Shown here one piece after another: positions 61,658 through 64,000 of a stretch of 64,000 nt of DNA. The stretch spans positions 1 to 64,000 of the forward strand of contig NZ_JALVTW010000032.1 in NCBI RefSeq assembly GCF_027023985.1, given 5' to 3'. The notes under the pieces are model-generated. The model worked only from the letters and a program-made list of their open reading frames with translations, was not told the origin of the DNA and ran no database searches. The position numbers and the translations under genes are program-made. Each line of letters begins with the position of its first letter. The stretch's first letter is position 1. The DNA comes from Persephonella sp. Lineage in GTDB: Bacteria > Aquificota > Aquificia > Aquificales > Hydrogenothermaceae.

Positions 61658-62659
61658 TTGGCTAAAAATCCTTTAGAGTATAAGGAAGACTTTCAGACAA
61701 ATCAAGAAAGAATATTTTATCTTTTTACTATTGTAGGTGTTTTCTCTACAGTAACTTTTGCCATAATAAATATATATTTTGGAAATATAACAATAGGTAT
61801 TATAGAAATTGTTTTATCTTCTCTTGCAGTTTTAAACGCCATTTATTTCAAAAAAACAAAAAATTTTGAAATAGCAGCGACAAATATTTTAATTTTAGTT
61901 TTTTTAGTTTTAATGGCATTAATAAAAACCGGTGGATTTAAAAATCATGGTATTTTTTGGATATATACCTTTCCTCTTTTAACATTTTTTTTGAAAAATA
62001 AAAAGATTGCTTTACTGTGGAATTTAATTTTCATTTTTTCTGTCTTTATTCTTTTGCTTTTATCAATAAAGGGTTTTACCAAAATTGCCTATGACTTTTA
62101 CACTATTTTTGAAGCAATGAGTGCATATTTAGCGGTAACTTTTTTAGCCTATTTTTATGCTGATACACTAAGAAAATTAATGGAAAAGTTGATTGATAAA
62201 GCAATTTATGACCCTTTAACAGGACTTTTCAACAGAGAATTTGTTATCCAATATTTGAAAAAGGAAATAGAAAAAATAAAAAGAGGACAAGAGAACTCTT
62301 TGTGTGTAATTTATATTGATCTTGATAATTTTAAACAGATAAATGATAAATATGGCCATGTAGTTGGAGATGATGTATTAAAAGGTATTGCAAAAATATT
62401 TTTAAAAAATTTTAGAAAATCAGACGTAATAGGAAGAATAGGTGGAGATGAATTTTTAATAGTTATAACTTCATGTAAAAAAGATTTTATAGAAGATAGA
62501 TTAAAACTGCTTAGAAAAACTGTAGAAAATCAATTTAAAGAATATAATCTTTCTTTCAGCTATGGAATTATTCTGATCCCGGATGATACTCTTAATTCTG
62601 AAGATGCTATCAGATTGGCAGACCAAAGAATGTATAAAAACAAAATGAGAACATCTTAA
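61658..62659 (+). CDS. Membrane diguanylate cyclase (GGDEF)
   Basis: A 333-residue protein starting at TTG 61658. About six membrane helices span residues 20-175. A GGDEF domain begins YDPLTGLFNREF near residue 187. RIGGDEFLIV carries the active site, and RKSD five residues before it is a product-inhibition I-site. It makes cyclic di-GMP. The membrane part has no recognised ligand-binding motif. Confidence 0.9.
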   Translation: MAKNPLEYKEDFQTNQERIFYLFTIVGVFSTVTFAIINIYFGNITIGIIEIVLSSLAVLNAIYFKKTKNFEIAATNILILVFLVLMALIKTGGFKNHGIFWIYTFPLLTFFLKNKKIALLWNLIFIFSVFILLLLSIKGFTKIAYDFYTIFEAMSAYLAVTFLAYFYADTLRKLMEKLIDKAIYDPLTGLFNREFVIQYLKKEIEKIKRGQENSLCVIYIDLDNFKQINDKYGHVVGDDVLKGIAKIFLKNFRKSDVIGRIGGDEFLIVITSCKKDFIEDRLKLLRKTVENQFKEYNLSFSYGIILIPDDTLNSEDAIRLADQRMYKNKMRTS

Positions 62660-62729
62660 TTTTATTCTAATTTCCATAGCCTATTTCGCCATAAGGTATA
62701 ATTTATTAAAAAACACTGAAGGAGATATT

Positions 62730-63797
62730 ATGAACTCAATTCCCCATATAATTCCTGAAAATCAAACTATTTATAAAATTCTCATACCTGACCCATTTCA
62801 AGAGCCTATTATTGTCAAAAATGAAGATGAGTTTAAAGATTTAATCACAAAATTAAAAAAAGAAGGAAAAAATGAAATAGCCCGCCAGCTTACAGAAAAA
62901 TGGGTAAATCTTCACAAAGAAACTTTCAAAATCAATCACAAGGGAAAATTTTTAAATCTCGGACATAAAACAGCAATTATGGGAATTTTAAATATAACTC
63001 CAGATTCTTTTTCAGACGGAGGAGTCTTTTACAAAAATATAGATAAAGCTGTTGAGCATGTATCCCAGATGCTTGAAAATGGAGCAGACATAATAGATAT
63101 TGGCGGAGAATCTACAAGACCCGGTGCAACCCCTGTTCCTGTTGAAGAGGAAATGGAAAGGGTAATTCCTGTCATAAAAGCCATAAGAAAAGAGCTTGGG
63201 GATAACTTTTTAATCTCAATAGATACCTATAAAGCAGAAGTTGCAAAGGCTGCAATTAATGAGGGAGCAGATATAGTAAATGATATTAGCGGCATGACAT
63301 TTGACCCTAAAATGGCAGAAACTGTAGCACAACTTGACTGTCCTGTGGTTATAAATCATACCCGTGGAAGACCAACAGAGATGCAAAAGGATGTATACTA
63401 CGACGATGTTGTCCTTGAAATAATAGAATTTCTTGAAAATCAGATAAACTATGGAATATCAAAGGGTATAAGAAAAGACAGATTTATAATAGACCCGGGA
63501 ATAGGTTTTGGAAAGTTAGTAGAACATAATATTGAAATCATCAAAAGATTATCTGAGTTCAAAGTCTTAGGTCTGCCAATTTTAATAGGCATTTCCCGAA
63601 AATCATTTATTGGAGTAATTTTGAAAAACCTTATGGGAAAAGATGATGTTCCGCCGAAAGATAGAATAAACGGTTCTTTAGGGGCTACAGCTTATGCTGT
63701 TTTAAATGGAGCTCATATAGTTAGAACCCATGATATAAAGGAAACAGCAGAATTTTTAACAATTATAGATACAATTAGAGGTTATAGGCTTGTTTGA
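62730..63797 (+). CDS. folP: Dihydropteroate synthase
   Basis: A 355-residue protein. The first about 85 residues are a helical N-terminal extension. The core begins TAIMGILNITPDSFSDGG near residue 88, then DIGGESTRPGATP, INEGADIVNDISG, RFIIDPGIGFGK and the C-terminal GSLGATAYAVLNGAHIVRTHD. It condenses p-aminobenzoate with a pterin in folate synthesis. Confidence 0.93.
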   Translation: MNSIPHIIPENQTIYKILIPDPFQEPIIVKNEDEFKDLITKLKKEGKNEIARQLTEKWVNLHKETFKINHKGKFLNLGHKTAIMGILNITPDSFSDGGVFYKNIDKAVEHVSQMLENGADIIDIGGESTRPGATPVPVEEEMERVIPVIKAIRKELGDNFLISIDTYKAEVAKAAINEGADIVNDISGMTFDPKMAETVAQLDCPVVINHTRGRPTEMQKDVYYDDVVLEIIEFLENQINYGISKGIRKDRFIIDPGIGFGKLVEHNIEIIKRLSEFKVLGLPILIGISRKSFIGVILKNLMGKDDVPPKDRINGSLGATAYAVLNGAHIVRTHDIKETAEFLTIIDTIRGYRLV

Positions 63798-64000
63798 TAG
63801 TATCCAGTGGCTTATTGGGATAATCAAGTCAATACGAATCAATGACATAATAGATATCCTTATTGTTGCCACAATTATTTATTACCTTTTGAAATTTATT
63901 ATTGGAACAAGAGGCTGGCAGATACTTATAGGCTTATTTATCCTTCTATCTATATGGCTTGTTGCAAAAATACTTCATCTTCCAACAATTGAATGGATTT
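63790..64000 (+). CDS. cdaA: Diadenylate cyclase CdaA, N-terminus (cut by window edge)
   Basis: A frame starting at TTG 63790, overlapping folP by 8 nt, runs off the end. The visible 70 residues (FDSIQWLIGIIKSIRINDIIDILIVATI, then TRGWQILIGL) are the three-helix membrane part of CdaA-type cyclases, which make cyclic di-AMP. The catalytic DAC domain lies outside. folP-cdaA adjacency is common. Confidence 0.8.
   Translation, partial: MFDSIQWLIGIIKSIRINDIIDILIVATIIYYLLKFIIGTRGWQILIGLFILLSIWLVAKILHLPTIEWI

Overview
The window looks like a chromosome segment of a low-GC thermophilic bacterium of the Aquificota, probably Hydrogenothermaceae (Persephonella or Sulfurihydrogenibium type). This is inferred from AT-rich coding sequence, a TrpB2-type tryptophan synthase, a chromosomal RusA-type resolvase and a large sulfur/molybdoenzyme respiration cluster. 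There is no rRNA or marker that fixes the genus.

Region 1 (1-20707) is the right part of an integrated, lambda-organised temperate phage. From the left edge the minus strand carries end-of-operon small proteins and an M15 endolysin, a P22-type portal, both terminase subunits, then the replication module: a metallophosphoesterase remnant, DnaB helicase, a lambda-O-like initiator with iteron-like repeats inside its gene, SSB, RusA and a CII-like regulator, with a terminator and a Cro-like gene upstream. A CI-like S24 repressor diverges from cro. Two operator regions sharing the half-site TATAAACAA (about 10060-10135 and 14253-14320) flank the immunity segment, as OR and OL do in lambda. The genes between them (XRE-ImmA protease, PIN-like protein, three unknowns) sit where lambda keeps rexAB. 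The rightward early operon (14341-20707) holds small genes, RecT, a phage protein with a RAMP-like C-terminus, a zinc-ribbon protein, a YopX protein and a large serine recombinase whose reading frame runs into the 3' end of the tmRNA gene, where the phage is integrated.

The most striking signal is at 17965-18191, directly after the RAMP-like gene: 44 successive G residues spaced 5 nt (occasionally 6 nt) apart. The base after each phased G is a pyrimidine in 37 cases, A in 7 and never G. A small hairpin and a Rho-independent terminator follow. This looks like a non-coding RNA (or DNA) scaffold with a footprint of about five nucleotides, paired with a protein whose C-terminus resembles CRISPR RAMP proteins.

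Region 2 (20640-22700): tmRNA (minus), a YeiH-type transporter and an SCP2-like secreted protein. Region 3 (22740-39438) is a long minus-strand sulfur-energy cluster: FadL porin, a multi-cluster ferredoxin with an internal Tat-like motif, a TorD chaperone, a large Cys-ligated molybdoenzyme with its Fe-S and NrfD subunits, a secreted protein, a heme-b/cytochrome-c fusion subunit, the beta and alpha subunits of a type II DMSO-reductase-family enzyme, a rhodanese with a C-terminal Gly-Gly-Cys tail, a 45-residue membrane protein, a YeeE/YedE sulfur transporter and a secreted thiosulfate sulfurtransferase. Inverted repeats lie upstream of the cluster. The genes suggest oxidation or reduction of sulfur oxyanions at the periplasmic face coupled to the quinone pool and cytochromes.

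Region 4 (39710-64000) is ordinary core genome: chromosomal RusA, MgtC-family protein, DUF72, a cytoplasmic chemoreceptor, bioD-fabD, TrpB2, mgtE, era, truA, recN, an Rpn-type nuclease, nuoG, argJ, leuA, an M23 peptidase, a transaldolase-family gene, DUF2103, a GGDEF cyclase, folP and the start of the diadenylate cyclase gene cdaA.
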